A stretch of 64,000 nt of DNA, taken from assembly GCA_900550295.1 (NCBI GenBank), contig URRM01000001.1, forward strand, positions 1 through 64,000, given 5' to 3'. This DNA comes from an uncultured bacterium (lineage in GTDB: Bacteria; Cyanobacteriota; Vampirovibrionia; Gastranaerophilales; Gastranaerophilaceae). Position numbers and translations under genes: made by a program. This document shows positions 26,446-36,117 of this stretch, piece after piece. The first letter of the stretch is position 1, and every line of letters begins with the position of its first letter. Below the pieces are notes generated by a model. It was not told the origin of the DNA. It saw only the letters and a list, made by a program, of their open reading frames with translations, and did no database searches.

Positions 26446-26733
26446 ATGAAAATTAGACCAATCGGTGACAGAATTGTAATCAAAGTTATTGAAGATACAG
26501 CACAAACAGAAGGTGGAATCTTTATTCCTGACAGTGCAAAAGAAAAACCTCAAAAGGGTGAAGTTGTAGCAGTAGGCGAAGGCAAAACTTTAGATAGCGG
26601 TGAAAAAGCTCCTGTATCAGTTAAAGTTGGCGAAACTATTATTTATGAAAAATACGCTGGCAGAGATATTAAAATTGACGGCGAAACATTAAAAATCTTA
26701 TCAACTTCAGATGTTTTAGGTGTACTTGAATAG
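26446..26733 (+). CDS. groES: Co-chaperonin GroES
   Basis: GroES caps the GroEL chamber. The 95-residue product has the standard start MKIRPIGDRIVIK, the mobile-loop region with GGIFIPDSAKEKP (about 24-36), and the ending DVLGVLE. An AGGAGG ribosome-binding site lies seven bases before the ATG, and the gene is paired with groEL. The upstream region has a plausible promoter (TTGAAT and TATTAT around 26380-26410) but no CIRCE element, so HrcA-type control is not visible. Confidence 0.97.
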   Translation: MKIRPIGDRIVIKVIEDTAQTEGGIFIPDSAKEKPQKGEVVAVGEGKTLDSGEKAPVSVKVGETIIYEKYAGRDIKIDGETLKILSTSDVLGVLE

Positions 26734-26795
26734 TTACCTTGCAGTCTTAACGACTTAAAATAAAAGTTATTACATTATTTATAAAGGAAAAATGA

Positions 26796-28451
<1,656 letters not shown>

Positions 28452-28475
28452 TAGTTCATACGAACATAAAATTCC

Positions 28476-28507
28476 AAAAAAGGCGGTGATTTTATCACCG
28501 CCTTTTT
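28476..28507. terminator. Bidirectional intrinsic terminator (groEL / L,D-transpeptidase)
   Basis: The stem AGGCGGTGAT/ATCACCGCCT is flanked by A5 and T5 between two convergent genes. It shares its GGCGGT core with the hairpins at 463-490 and 53825-53859. Confidence 0.92.
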
Positions 28508-28521
28508 AGTATTAATTATTT

Positions 28522-29178
28522 TTATTTTTGAATTAAAACATAAGATCCAGGTTTTACTTCTTTTGATAATTGAACAATAACGTCATTATCCATTCTCATA
28601 CAACCATGAGAAGCGTAAGTGCCAATACTTGCAGGGTTATTGTTACCATGAATAAATTCACCATTTGAGCCTAAATCTTTACCTGTTTTTGGGTCAATTG
28701 TTGTTAAAATTAAGATTTTTGGACCATAAGCCTTTGGACTTTTACGTCTTTTTGTACCCGCAGGTGCTTCTGTGTATGGATAAGTTTCAATGTGAGAAAC
28801 CTTTCTCAAACCAGTGCTTGTCGGTGAAGTCTTTTTACCTGAGGCAACTTGATAAACTTCAAAGGCTTTTCCATCCTTATCATATCTATATAATCTGTTT
28901 TCACTCAAATCAACTACGATTGGGGCATTTTGTTTCTTACCCGCAACTTCAATTTGTGGTGATGGAGCTTTTGCTAAAATTGCCTTATCGTGTTTATCTA
29001 TTCTTTTTAGTGGTGTTTGTGCGGTTTGTTGAACTGACAAACCTTCCATTTCACTCATTGCATCAGCTTGTGTTTGAGAAGCTGAAAAAATACTACTAGC
29101 TTCCGACTGCTGACTCTTTGTTGCACCAACATTTTGAGTCATATTCGTATTAAAAGAAATTTCATTAACTTTAACCAT
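28522..29178 (-). CDS. L,D-transpeptidase (YkuD) family protein without signal peptide
   Basis: The YkuD domain occupies about residues 85-218. The catalytic signature is IHGNNNPASIGTYASHGCMR, with the nucleophile Cys near 193. Such enzymes crosslink peptidoglycan through 3-3 bonds and normally act in the periplasm. The N-terminal 85 residues are polar, Ser/Gln/Thr-rich, and show no signal peptide or membrane helix. The Shine-Dalgarno AAGGAG is well placed before ATG 29178, so a longer N-terminus is unlikely. Export must be by another route, or the enzyme has a different target. Confidence 0.88.
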   Translation of the reverse strand: MVKVNEISFNTNMTQNVGATKSQQSEASSIFSASQTQADAMSEMEGLSVQQTAQTPLKRIDKHDKAILAKAPSPQIEVAGKKQNAPIVVDLSENRLYRYDKDGKAFEVYQVASGKKTSPTSTGLRKVSHIETYPYTEAPAGTKRRKSPKAYGPKILILTTIDPKTGKDLGSNGEFIHGNNNPASIGTYASHGCMRMDNDVIVQLSKEVKPGSYVLIQK

Positions 29179-29281
29179 AAATTTCTCCTTTCAATTTTCT
29201 ATTATCATTGTAGCATAAATTTTAAAAAATAAGTAATTAATCTTTTTTTTGTTATAATTTCTTTAGAAACGAGGAAGAAAT

Positions 29282-30274
29282 ATGAAAAACATTTTAGTTA
29301 TAAATTTTGGCGGAATCGGTGATGAAATTTTATTTTTACCAACATTAATTTCATTAAAAAAAGCATTTTCTGAGTCAAAAATTACACTTTGCCTAGAACC
29401 AAGAAGCAAGGGCATCAAAGATTTGACTGACACTATTGATGATTTAATTTTAATTAATCCAAAAGGTAAAAACAAATATACAGAAATGCTAAAACTTTTA
29501 CTAAAAGCTCGTTTTGGCAAATTTGACACTGTAATTTCTGCAGGGGGCAACAAACTTATAAGTATTTTATTGTTCTTAACAGGCATTAAAAAACGCTATG
29601 GCTACAATACAGGTAAATTAAGCGAAAAACTTTTGACAAAAGCCGTACCTTTGAATAAGCAACAATATGCCTCTTTGATGTATCACGATTTAATTCGTGA
29701 CATTACAGACATTAGAACAGATATTCCTGAAATCACATTAGAAAAAGGCGAAAAAATTCCAAATTCAGTACTTATCCACCCCGGAGTAAGTAAATTAAGC
29801 GTTCAAAAAAATATGATTAAAACAATAACTCCGGAAATTTGGGCAGATGTAATTAAACTTTTATTAGATAACGGCAAACACGTTACATTGACCGGTGGTC
29901 CGGATGACAAAGAGGTTGTAGACAAAATTTTATCTATAATTGAACCGTTAAACAATCCAAATTTTGAAAATTATTATGGAAAAACAAAAAATCTAATGGA
30001 TTTAGCTAAACTTATAACAAAATACGAAAAATTTGTATGTTCAGATTCAGCACCACTACACATTGGAGTAGGCACAAAAACCAGAACTTACGCTATTTTT
30101 GGTTCTACTGACGACAAAAAATTAATTCCACAAGCAGATTTTGTTACAGCATTGAAAACAAATGATGATTGTCCAATTAAACCTTGTTTATGGGATCACA
30201 GACAAACAACTTGTGAAAAATTGTCATGCTTAAAGTTCAAAGCCGAAGACATTGCCAGTGAAATTTTAAAGTAG
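29282..30274 (+). CDS. Glycosyltransferase family 9 protein (heptosyltransferase-like)
   Basis: GT9 enzymes such as WaaC/WaaF add ADP-heptose to the lipopolysaccharide core. The 330-residue protein begins ILVINFGGIGDEILFLPTL (4-22), the usual start of the acceptor domain. The second domain has ILIHPGVS-like VLIHPGVSKLS, a TGGPDDKE segment, and CSDSAPLHIGVG near 257-268, the conserved nucleotide-sugar loop. A GAGGAAG site precedes the ATG. It is monocistronic. The sugar specificity is an inference from the family. Confidence 0.9.
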   Translation: MKNILVINFGGIGDEILFLPTLISLKKAFSESKITLCLEPRSKGIKDLTDTIDDLILINPKGKNKYTEMLKLLLKARFGKFDTVISAGGNKLISILLFLTGIKKRYGYNTGKLSEKLLTKAVPLNKQQYASLMYHDLIRDITDIRTDIPEITLEKGEKIPNSVLIHPGVSKLSVQKNMIKTITPEIWADVIKLLLDNGKHVTLTGGPDDKEVVDKILSIIEPLNNPNFENYYGKTKNLMDLAKLITKYEKFVCSDSAPLHIGVGTKTRTYAIFGSTDDKKLIPQADFVTALKTNDDCPIKPCLWDHRQTTCEKLSCLKFKAEDIASEILK

Positions 30275-30375
30275 AAGTTAACAAAACTTAACAGTAAAAA
30301 TGCCGTTTTTTCATGGTTTTCAGTAGTTTCAAGGCTCAAAATGGGCAAGGATAGAAAAACTGGTATTTTTGTGAT

Positions 30376-30385
30376 ATGCTATTAT
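30376..30385 (+). promoter_or_regulatory. Extended -10 promoter of the GT35 gene
   Basis: TGC-TATTAT at 30377-30385 is an extended -10 element. It predicts a 5' leader of about 50 bases carrying a GAAGGA ribosome-binding site, in contrast to the leaderless genes. Confidence 0.5.
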
Positions 30386-30441
30386 TTGCAAGCGTGTAGT
30401 TTGCTTTAGAGTACACAATAACAAAGAAGGAATTAAAGATT

Positions 30442-32130
30442 ATGTCATTACCATCAGTTGCATACTTGTCAATGGAAATTGCATTAGACCAATCTTTAAA
30501 CACATATTCCGGTGGTTTAGGTTTCTTAGCTGGTTCTCACATGTTATCAGCAGGTTACTTACAAATGCCAATGGTTGGTGTTACAATGCTTTGGTCTTAT
30601 GGTTATTATGACCAACGTATTGGCGAAAATGGACAAGTAGAAGTTTCTTACATCAGAAAATACTATGATTATTTAACAGATTTAGGTGTTCAAGTAGAAG
30701 TTGACACATTTGGAGAAAAAGTTAAAGTTAAAGCTTACAGAGTAGAACCTGAATTATTCGGTTCTTGTCCTGTATACTTATTAACAACTGATATCGATGG
30801 TAACAGTGATTGGGCTAGAAGCATTTCTCACAGATTATATGACGGAAATGAAAAAATCAGAATCGCTCAAGAAACTGTATTAGGTATCGGTGGTATCAAA
30901 ATTTTACAAGCAATGAGATACAAGTTTGATGTTATCCACATGAACGAAGGTCACGCATTGCCGGCTGCATTCGAATTATTAAGACAATTCAAAGGTGATT
31001 TGGAAGAAGTTAAGAAAAGAACAGTATTCACAACTCACACTCCTGTAGCAGCAGGTAACGAAGTTCACTGGGTTGACACATTGATGGAAGGCGGATTCTT
31101 CGCTGGTACTTCAAGAGAAAAGGCTATCGAACTTGGTGGTGAAAACTTCTCTCTAACCGTTGCAGCTTTAAGAATGAGCCGTATCGCAAATGCCGTATCA
31201 CAATTACACGGTCTTGTTTCAAACAAAATGTGGGATTGGGTTGAAGGCAGATGCCCTATCCGTGCTATTACAAACGCTGTAAACTTACACTATTGGCAAG
31301 ATAAGAGAATGAATGGCGACAAATCATTCGAAGAATTGTTAGCAGCAAAACACGAAATGAAAAAAGAATTGTTTAAATACATCGCTAACAAAGCAGGTAA
31401 AAGATTCGATCCTGATGTATTAACAATCACTTGGGCAAGAAGATTTGCTGACTACAAACGTGCTTGGTTAATCTTAATGGATAAAGACCGCATTACAAAA
31501 TTGTTAGATAACAACAAATTACAATTAATCTTCGCTGGTAAATTCCACCCAGATGATGTTATGGGTAAAGAAATGTTCAACAAATTGTTAAACCGTTCTC
31601 ATTCAATGAAGAACATGGTTGTATTACCGGGTTATGAATTACAATTAAGCGGTATGTTGAAACGTGGTTCAGATATTTGGTTGAACACACCATTAAGACC
31701 ATTCGAAGCTTCAGGTACTTCAGGTATGAGTGCTAACGCTAACGGCGCTTTACACTTATCAACATACGATGGTTGGACAGTTGAAGGTACATTCAATGGC
31801 GTAAACGGTTACACAATCGAATACGAAGGACTAGACGATGAAATTCCTTGGGAAGAACGTCATTGGAAAGATCACGAATACATGATGAATGTAATCGAAA
31901 AAGAAATCATTCCAACATACTACCATAACAAAGAAGAATGGGCTCGTATGATGCGTCAAGCAATCAGAACAGCTGAAGCTTACTTCAATTCTGACCGTAT
32001 GGTAATTGAATACTACAACAGAATTTATCGCTCTATCGCTCACGATACAGAAGGCGCAGGAAAAGATAAAGCTGATGTTAATTTAACAAGACCAACATTT
32101 GATGCTTGGACATTCGCTAACATCAAATAG
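30442..32130 (+). CDS. Alpha-glucan phosphorylase homolog (GT35) with altered PLP site
   Basis: GT35 phosphorylases release glucose-1-phosphate from glycogen or maltodextrin. This 562-residue protein is the short bacterial/archaeal type and shows the opening VAYLSMEIALD, TYSGGLGFLAGSH (about 23-35), HMNEGHA (near 169) and TTHTPVAAGNE. Near residue 430 the conserved EASGTSGMKAALNG segment reads EASGTSGMSANANG, so the lysine that holds pyridoxal phosphate in classic phosphorylases is Ser here. Some homologs may share this change. Whether it is an active phosphorylase is uncertain. A GAAGGA site precedes the ATG and a terminator follows. No other glycogen gene is in the window. Confidence 0.85.
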   Translation: MSLPSVAYLSMEIALDQSLNTYSGGLGFLAGSHMLSAGYLQMPMVGVTMLWSYGYYDQRIGENGQVEVSYIRKYYDYLTDLGVQVEVDTFGEKVKVKAYRVEPELFGSCPVYLLTTDIDGNSDWARSISHRLYDGNEKIRIAQETVLGIGGIKILQAMRYKFDVIHMNEGHALPAAFELLRQFKGDLEEVKKRTVFTTHTPVAAGNEVHWVDTLMEGGFFAGTSREKAIELGGENFSLTVAALRMSRIANAVSQLHGLVSNKMWDWVEGRCPIRAITNAVNLHYWQDKRMNGDKSFEELLAAKHEMKKELFKYIANKAGKRFDPDVLTITWARRFADYKRAWLILMDKDRITKLLDNNKLQLIFAGKFHPDDVMGKEMFNKLLNRSHSMKNMVVLPGYELQLSGMLKRGSDIWLNTPLRPFEASGTSGMSANANGALHLSTYDGWTVEGTFNGVNGYTIEYEGLDDEIPWEERHWKDHEYMMNVIEKEIIPTYYHNKEEWARMMRQAIRTAEAYFNSDRMVIEYYNRIYRSIAHDTEGAGKDKADVNLTRPTFDAWTFANIK

Positions 32131-32150
32131 TTGATAAAAGTCTAACTAGA

Positions 32151-32180
32151 AAACGGAGTTTGCAAAAACTCCGTTTTTTT
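32151..32180 (+). terminator. Intrinsic terminator of the GT35 gene
   Basis: The 11-bp stem AAACGGAGTTT/AAACTCCGTTT with a 4-base loop is followed by four more T, 20 bases after the stop codon. Confidence 0.92.
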
Positions 32181-32440
32181 ATAAGTACATTGAAAATTTA
32201 ATAGGGGTAACTTTCAAACTCCCACCAACACATACAATTAACGAAGAAATTAGCTGGAAAGGGAGCAATATAAAGAAATTTCAGATAATAAAAACCGCTA
32301 TCAAAGTGCTGATAACTGTTTTACAATTTATCTTATTTTTTTACAAGGAAACAAAACATTATTTGAAAACTTGCACTTCTTGGGCAATGTCCCCTATATT
32401 TTTATTATAACATATTTTACAAAAATTTTATGAGGTAGCA
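32181..32440. other. Intergenic region upstream of comM
   Basis: About 260 bases without a convincing gene. A plus-strand frame is open for about 80 codons and contains a hydrophobic stretch, but it has no plausible start codon or ribosome-binding site. The comM promoter probably lies near 32395-32412, where TATATTTTTATTATAACAT offers several -10 candidates. Confidence 0.4.
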
Positions 32441-33973
32441 ATGGTTTGCAAAGTTTTTACATCAACAGTTATCGGATTAGATGCTTACAAAATTGAGGTT
32501 GAAGTCGATTTAGTTAATTCACTTCCTTCTGTTTCAATAGTAGGTTTGCCTGATGCTGCAGTAAATGAAGCAAAAGAAAGAGTTCGCTCAGCAATAAAAA
32601 ATTCATCTTTTTCTTTCCCTCAAAAGAAAGTAGTTGTAAACCTTGCTCCGGCAGATATAAAAAAAGAAGGTACAAATTTTGATTTGCCTATTGCTGTTGG
32701 TATTCTGATTGAAGAAGGAACTATCCAAGAAGAAAAAACTCAAGATGTTGCTTTTATTGGAGAATTATCTTTAGATGGAACATTAAGAAGCATAAATGGC
32801 GTACTTCCGCATGTTTTAGGATTAAAAAAAGCAGGAGTAAAAACCGTTATTGTACCTAAAGAAAACGCAAAAGAAGCTTCACTTGCAAACGGAATAACTG
32901 TTTTAAGTGCAAATAACTTAAATGAAGTTGTGAACCATTTTATAGATACACCTTTAGAGATTGTACACACAAATGTTGATGAATATCTTGCAAAAGGAAT
33001 TGAAGAGAATTATTTGTATGATTTCAAAGACGTAAAAGGACAACAGAAAGCAAAAAAAGCATTAGAAATTGCAGCGGCCGGTGGTCATAATATGATTATG
33101 GTTGGCACTCCCGGTTCCGGTAAAACGCTTATGGCAAAATGTTTTGCATCAATTTTACCTCCGCTTGAACTTTCAGAAGCATTAGAATTAACTAAAATTT
33201 ATAGTGTTTCCGGTCTTTTAACGAATAACGAACCTTTAATGGTAAAACGTCCATTTAGAGCTGTTCACCATACAGCATCCGCAAACGGAATTATTGGTGG
33301 CGGAACAAATCCAAAACCAGGAGAAATAACACTTGCACATAGAGGGGTTTTATTCTTAGATGAAATTGTTGAGTTTCCAAGAAATGTGCTTGAAGTTTTA
33401 CGTCAACCGCTTGAAGACGGAGAAGTTGTAATTTCAAGAGCGAAACACTCTATAAAATATCCTGCGGATTTTATGTTGCTTGCAGCAATGAATCCGTGCC
33501 CATGCGGATACTTAGGGGATAAAGAAAAACATTGCACATGTACGGAATATCAAATTAATCGTTATCGTGCAAAACTTTCAGGACCTCTTTTAGACAGAAT
33601 TGATATACAAATAGATGTTCCTAGATTAACAACAGAAGAACTTTTGAATACAAATTCTAATGCGGAAAGTTCGGCAGAAATTAGAAAAAGAGTAATTAAT
33701 GCTCGAAAAATTCAAAAAGAACGATATAAAAACACCGGAATTTTAACAAACTCACAACTCACAGCTGATATGGTTAAAAAATATTGTCAAATTGATAATG
33801 CCTCAAAAGAAATTTTAAAACTTGCAGTTGCGAAATATCAACTTTCAGGACGTCGTTATGATAGAGTTTTAAAACTTTCGAGAACAATCGCTGACCTTGA
33901 TAACTCAGAAATCATTACAACAAAACATATAACTCAAGCTCTACAATATAGGTTTAGCGAGCAAATGAACTAG
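32441..33973 (+). CDS. comM: ComM/YifB family Mg-chelatase-like AAA+ ATPase
   Basis: ComM is a hexameric helicase that promotes branch migration during natural transformation. The 510-residue protein has the N-terminal chelatase-like domain (VGLPDAAVNEAKERVRSA near 32-49), Walker A GTPGSGKT (about 223-230), Walker B LFLDEI (near 305), a cysteine cluster CPCGYLGDKEKHCTC, and LSGPLLDRIDI with the arginine finger. The GAGGTAG site is seven bases before the ATG. ComM with type IV pilin-like genes hints at DNA uptake, but comEA/comEC are not in view. Confidence 0.95.
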   Translation: MVCKVFTSTVIGLDAYKIEVEVDLVNSLPSVSIVGLPDAAVNEAKERVRSAIKNSSFSFPQKKVVVNLAPADIKKEGTNFDLPIAVGILIEEGTIQEEKTQDVAFIGELSLDGTLRSINGVLPHVLGLKKAGVKTVIVPKENAKEASLANGITVLSANNLNEVVNHFIDTPLEIVHTNVDEYLAKGIEENYLYDFKDVKGQQKAKKALEIAAAGGHNMIMVGTPGSGKTLMAKCFASILPPLELSEALELTKIYSVSGLLTNNEPLMVKRPFRAVHHTASANGIIGGGTNPKPGEITLAHRGVLFLDEIVEFPRNVLEVLRQPLEDGEVVISRAKHSIKYPADFMLLAAMNPCPCGYLGDKEKHCTCTEYQINRYRAKLSGPLLDRIDIQIDVPRLTTEELLNTNSNAESSAEIRKRVINARKIQKERYKNTGILTNSQLTADMVKKYCQIDNASKEILKLAVAKYQLSGRRYDRVLKLSRTIADLDNSEIITTKHITQALQYRFSEQMN

Positions 33974-33984
33974 CAGAATTTTGG

Positions 33985-34122
33985 TTATTTTCTCTTAAAA
34001 GCATCTTCAGGATGGGCGGAATTTGAACAGATAATTTCGTAATATTCGTTTTTATCAATATTTACGCCCATATTTTTTATATTAATTTTTAACTTTTTTT
34101 TCTTTTTTTTCTTCTCGTCCAT
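33985..34122 (-). CDS. 45-residue lysine-rich small protein with its own leaderless promoter
   Basis: The frame runs from ATG 34122 to a TAA at 33985. The product starts Met-Asp-Glu followed by seven lysines, then LKINIKNMG and NEYYEIICSNSAHPEDAFKR. Support comes from the promoter: TATAAT, six bases, ATG, the same arrangement as at a dozen known genes here. No Shine-Dalgarno site is present. It ends 11 bases from the comM stop and diverges from miaB, whose start codon is 43 bases away. I recognise no family. The basic head suggests binding to nucleic acid or ribosomes, which is a guess. Confidence 0.55.
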   Translation of the reverse strand: MDEKKKKKKKLKINIKNMGVNIDKNEYYEIICSNSAHPEDAFKRK

Positions 34123-34128
34123 AAATTT

Positions 34129-34134
34129 ATTATA
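34129..34134 (-). promoter_or_regulatory. -10 element of the 45-residue gene
   Basis: Consensus TATAAT on the minus strand ends six bases before ATG 34122. The -35 region is weak. It is interleaved with the divergent miaB promoter. Confidence 0.55.
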
Positions 34135-34150
34135 CTACAATTTAAGTTTA

Positions 34151-34159
34151 TGGTAGAAT
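34151..34159 (+). promoter_or_regulatory. Extended -10 promoter of leaderless miaB
   Basis: TGG-TAGAAT ends at 34159, six bases before ATG 34166, with no ribosome-binding site. Confidence 0.55.
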
Positions 34160-34165
34160 TTTCGT

Positions 34166-35491
34166 ATGAGAAAAAAAGTTTTTATCGACACAATGGGTTG
34201 TCAAATGAACAAATCAGACACTGAAAGAATGCTTGGTATGTTGTCATGCTTAGGTTATGATGAAACCAAGGAGCCTAAAGATGCTGATTTATTAATGATA
34301 AATACATGTTCTATCCGTCAATTAAGCGAAGACAAAGCATTTAGCGAACTTGGCACTTGGGGCAAATGGAAACGTGAAGGCAAAGATATAAAAATTGCGC
34401 TTTGTGGCTGTGTTGCACAACAAAAACAAAAGGAAGTCTTCCACCGTGCACCATACGTAGATTTAGTGATTGGAACACACAACGTTTACCAGTTACCGGA
34501 TTTAATTAAACGTATTGAAAACGGCGAAACTCACGTTTGTGAATGCCCTGAAACACCTTATGGTGAAAGCGATATTGAAATCAAACGTGTAAAAAGCGTT
34601 AATGCTTGGATTCCAATCACTGAAGGTTGCAACAATTTCTGCACATACTGTATTGTTCCATACACTCGTGGCAGAGAACGTTCTAGAGCTTCCGAAACAA
34701 TTATTAAAGAAGCAAAAGATGCATTAGCACAAGGTTTTAAAGAAATCACATTATTAGGCCAAAATGTTGACAGTTATGGTAAAGATTTCAAAAACAGGGA
34801 ATATAGACTCGCTGATTTACTAACAGAATTGAACGCTCTTGAAGGCGATTTTTGGATTAGATTTGTAACATCATACCCAACGGATATTACTGATAATTTA
34901 ATTGAAACAGCAGTAAAATTAGACAAAGTTTGTGAATATTTCCACATTCCAATGCAATCCGGTTCAACAGAAGTTCTAAAGAAAATGAACAGACGCTATG
35001 ATAGAGAAACATATGCCCAAATTGCTAAAAAAGTTCGTGATATGGTTCCTGATGTAACAATTACAAGCGATTTTATTGCAGGCTTCCCAGGAGAAACAGA
35101 AGAACAATTCCAAGAAACGTTAACTGCAATGGAAGAATTGAATTTAGATTACTCAAACACAGCAGCATACTCACCTCGTGAAAAAACAGTTGCTGCAAAA
35201 TGGGTTGATAAATTTATTCCGGAAGATGTTAAAACAGAAAGATTAAAAAGATTGAACGACAAAAATAAAGAATGTTGTCTAAAATCAAATCAAAAATATG
35301 TTGGTAGAGAACTTGACGTTTTAATTGAAAATTTTGAAAACCACAAAGGTAAAAACGTTATCACAGGTAGAACTCGTAACAATAAAATTGTTCATATTCC
35401 TTATGATAAAGACCTTACTGGAGAATTTGTAAAAGTTAAAATTACAGGTGCAAAAACTTGGTATATTAACGGAGAATTAATTAGCAAATAA
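34166..35491 (+). CDS. miaB: tRNA-2-methylthio-N6-dimethylallyladenosine synthase MiaB
   Basis: MiaB is a radical-SAM methylthiotransferase acting on i6A37 of tRNAs. The 441-residue protein has the N-terminal UPF0004 domain with cysteines in GCQMN (11), NTCSIR (47) and CGCVAQ (near 81), the radical-SAM motif EGCNNFCTYCIVP (near 150-162), and a C-terminal TRAM domain (about 375-440). NTCSIR and GQNVDSYG favour MiaB over MtaB or RimO. Transcription should begin at the ATG. No miaA gene is nearby. Confidence 0.95.
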   Translation: MRKKVFIDTMGCQMNKSDTERMLGMLSCLGYDETKEPKDADLLMINTCSIRQLSEDKAFSELGTWGKWKREGKDIKIALCGCVAQQKQKEVFHRAPYVDLVIGTHNVYQLPDLIKRIENGETHVCECPETPYGESDIEIKRVKSVNAWIPITEGCNNFCTYCIVPYTRGRERSRASETIIKEAKDALAQGFKEITLLGQNVDSYGKDFKNREYRLADLLTELNALEGDFWIRFVTSYPTDITDNLIETAVKLDKVCEYFHIPMQSGSTEVLKKMNRRYDRETYAQIAKKVRDMVPDVTITSDFIAGFPGETEEQFQETLTAMEELNLDYSNTAAYSPREKTVAAKWVDKFIPEDVKTERLKRLNDKNKECCLKSNQKYVGRELDVLIENFENHKGKNVITGRTRNNKIVHIPYDKDLTGEFVKVKITGAKTWYINGELISK

Positions 35492-35546
35492 ATTATTGCA
35501 TTATAATTAAAAATATGATACGATAAACTCGTTAACAGAGGTAAAA

Positions 35547-35627
35547 ATGATTAAGCAGAAAAAAGCTAAAATAATCATCAAGCCAAGTTTGAAAAATCAA
35601 ACTAAATTTGTTGACAACCGAAAATAA
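35547..35627 (+). CDS. Possible 26-residue basic microprotein
   Basis: ATG 35547 is preceded by AGAGG at six bases. The frame encodes 26 residues, strongly basic (MIKQKKAKIIIKPSLKNQ and on to FVDNRK), and ends six bases before a clean intrinsic terminator. A good ribosome-binding site, short frame and terminator together look like a dedicated small transcript. There is no homology evidence, so it could equally be a small RNA with a chance frame. Confidence 0.4.
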   Translation: MIKQKKAKIIIKPSLKNQTKFVDNRK

Positions 35628-35632
35628 AGTGT

Positions 35633-35660
35633 AAAAAGAACCCTCAATTGGGTTCTTTTT
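35633..35660. terminator. Intrinsic terminator, usable in both directions
   Basis: The stem AAAAAGAACCC/GGGTTCTTTTT with a 6-base loop lies between the miaB/microprotein unit and the next gene. Confidence 0.88.
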
Positions 35661-35719
35661 AGTTCTCTGACAATTTAATAAACAAACATTGTAAACAAAT
35701 CTTAAAACTACTTGCAACC

Positions 35720-35743
35720 TTACTACAAAAGTAGTAATATAAT
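35720..35743 (+). promoter_or_regulatory. Operator-like palindrome next to a TATAAT box
   Basis: The perfect inverted repeat TTACTAC-AAAA-GTAGTAA (35720-35737) abuts TATAAT at 35738-35743. Its position in the promoter spacer suggests a repressor site for the 75-residue gene that follows. Confidence 0.45.
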
Positions 35744-35777
35744 GAAGTAAAGTTTTTTGGTAGAGGTACACAAGGAT

Positions 35778-36005
35778 ATGACAGAAAATTATTGCGAAGC
35801 GCTTGGGTATAGCGCAAACAAATACCACGTAGAAATGGAAAATGTTGGTAACATAGTCGCTACAACTCTTTACAAGGATGGTAAAATTGTTTTGTATGAA
35901 GAAACTACAAAAGAGATAAAACACCTTGCAGATTATGGTGACTTTGAAGTTACTAAGGTTTTAAAAAGAATACATTTTGATGAAAACGGACAAATAAGAA
36001 GATAG
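35778..36005 (+). CDS. 75-residue conserved-looking protein of unknown function
   Basis: Starting at ATG 35778 (an in-frame TTG lies at 35757), the protein is soluble and mixed alpha/beta, with a run of strands (YHVEMENVGNIVATTLYKDG, then KIVLYEE) and an acidic-then-basic C-terminus ending in GQIRR. A GAGG sequence is 12 bases upstream and AAGGA is very close to the ATG, so the exact start is unsure. It has a promoter with an operator-like palindrome and its own terminator. I do not recognise the family. Confidence 0.65.
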   Translation: MTENYCEALGYSANKYHVEMENVGNIVATTLYKDGKIVLYEETTKEIKHLADYGDFEVTKVLKRIHFDENGQIRR

Positions 36006-36047
36006 AGCAAAGATTTTTGGTATAAAATTTTTGCTCTATTCTTTTTT
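36002..36047 (+). terminator. Intrinsic terminator before hom
   Basis: The 10-bp stem ATAGAGCAAA/TTTGCTCTAT (36002-36011 with 36030-36039) is followed by CTTTTTT. Confidence 0.85.
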
Positions 36048-36117
36048 GAGGTTATTTATTTGCACTTATGTAGTAAATATTGTACAATAGGCTTATTATA
36101 AAAGAAGGATTTGTATT

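Noticed and set aside
32200..32420. About 80 codons of open plus-strand frame with a hydrophobic segment before comM
   Set aside because: No ATG, GTG or TTG with a ribosome-binding site at its head, and no recognisable family. Such lengths occur by chance in AT-rich DNA.
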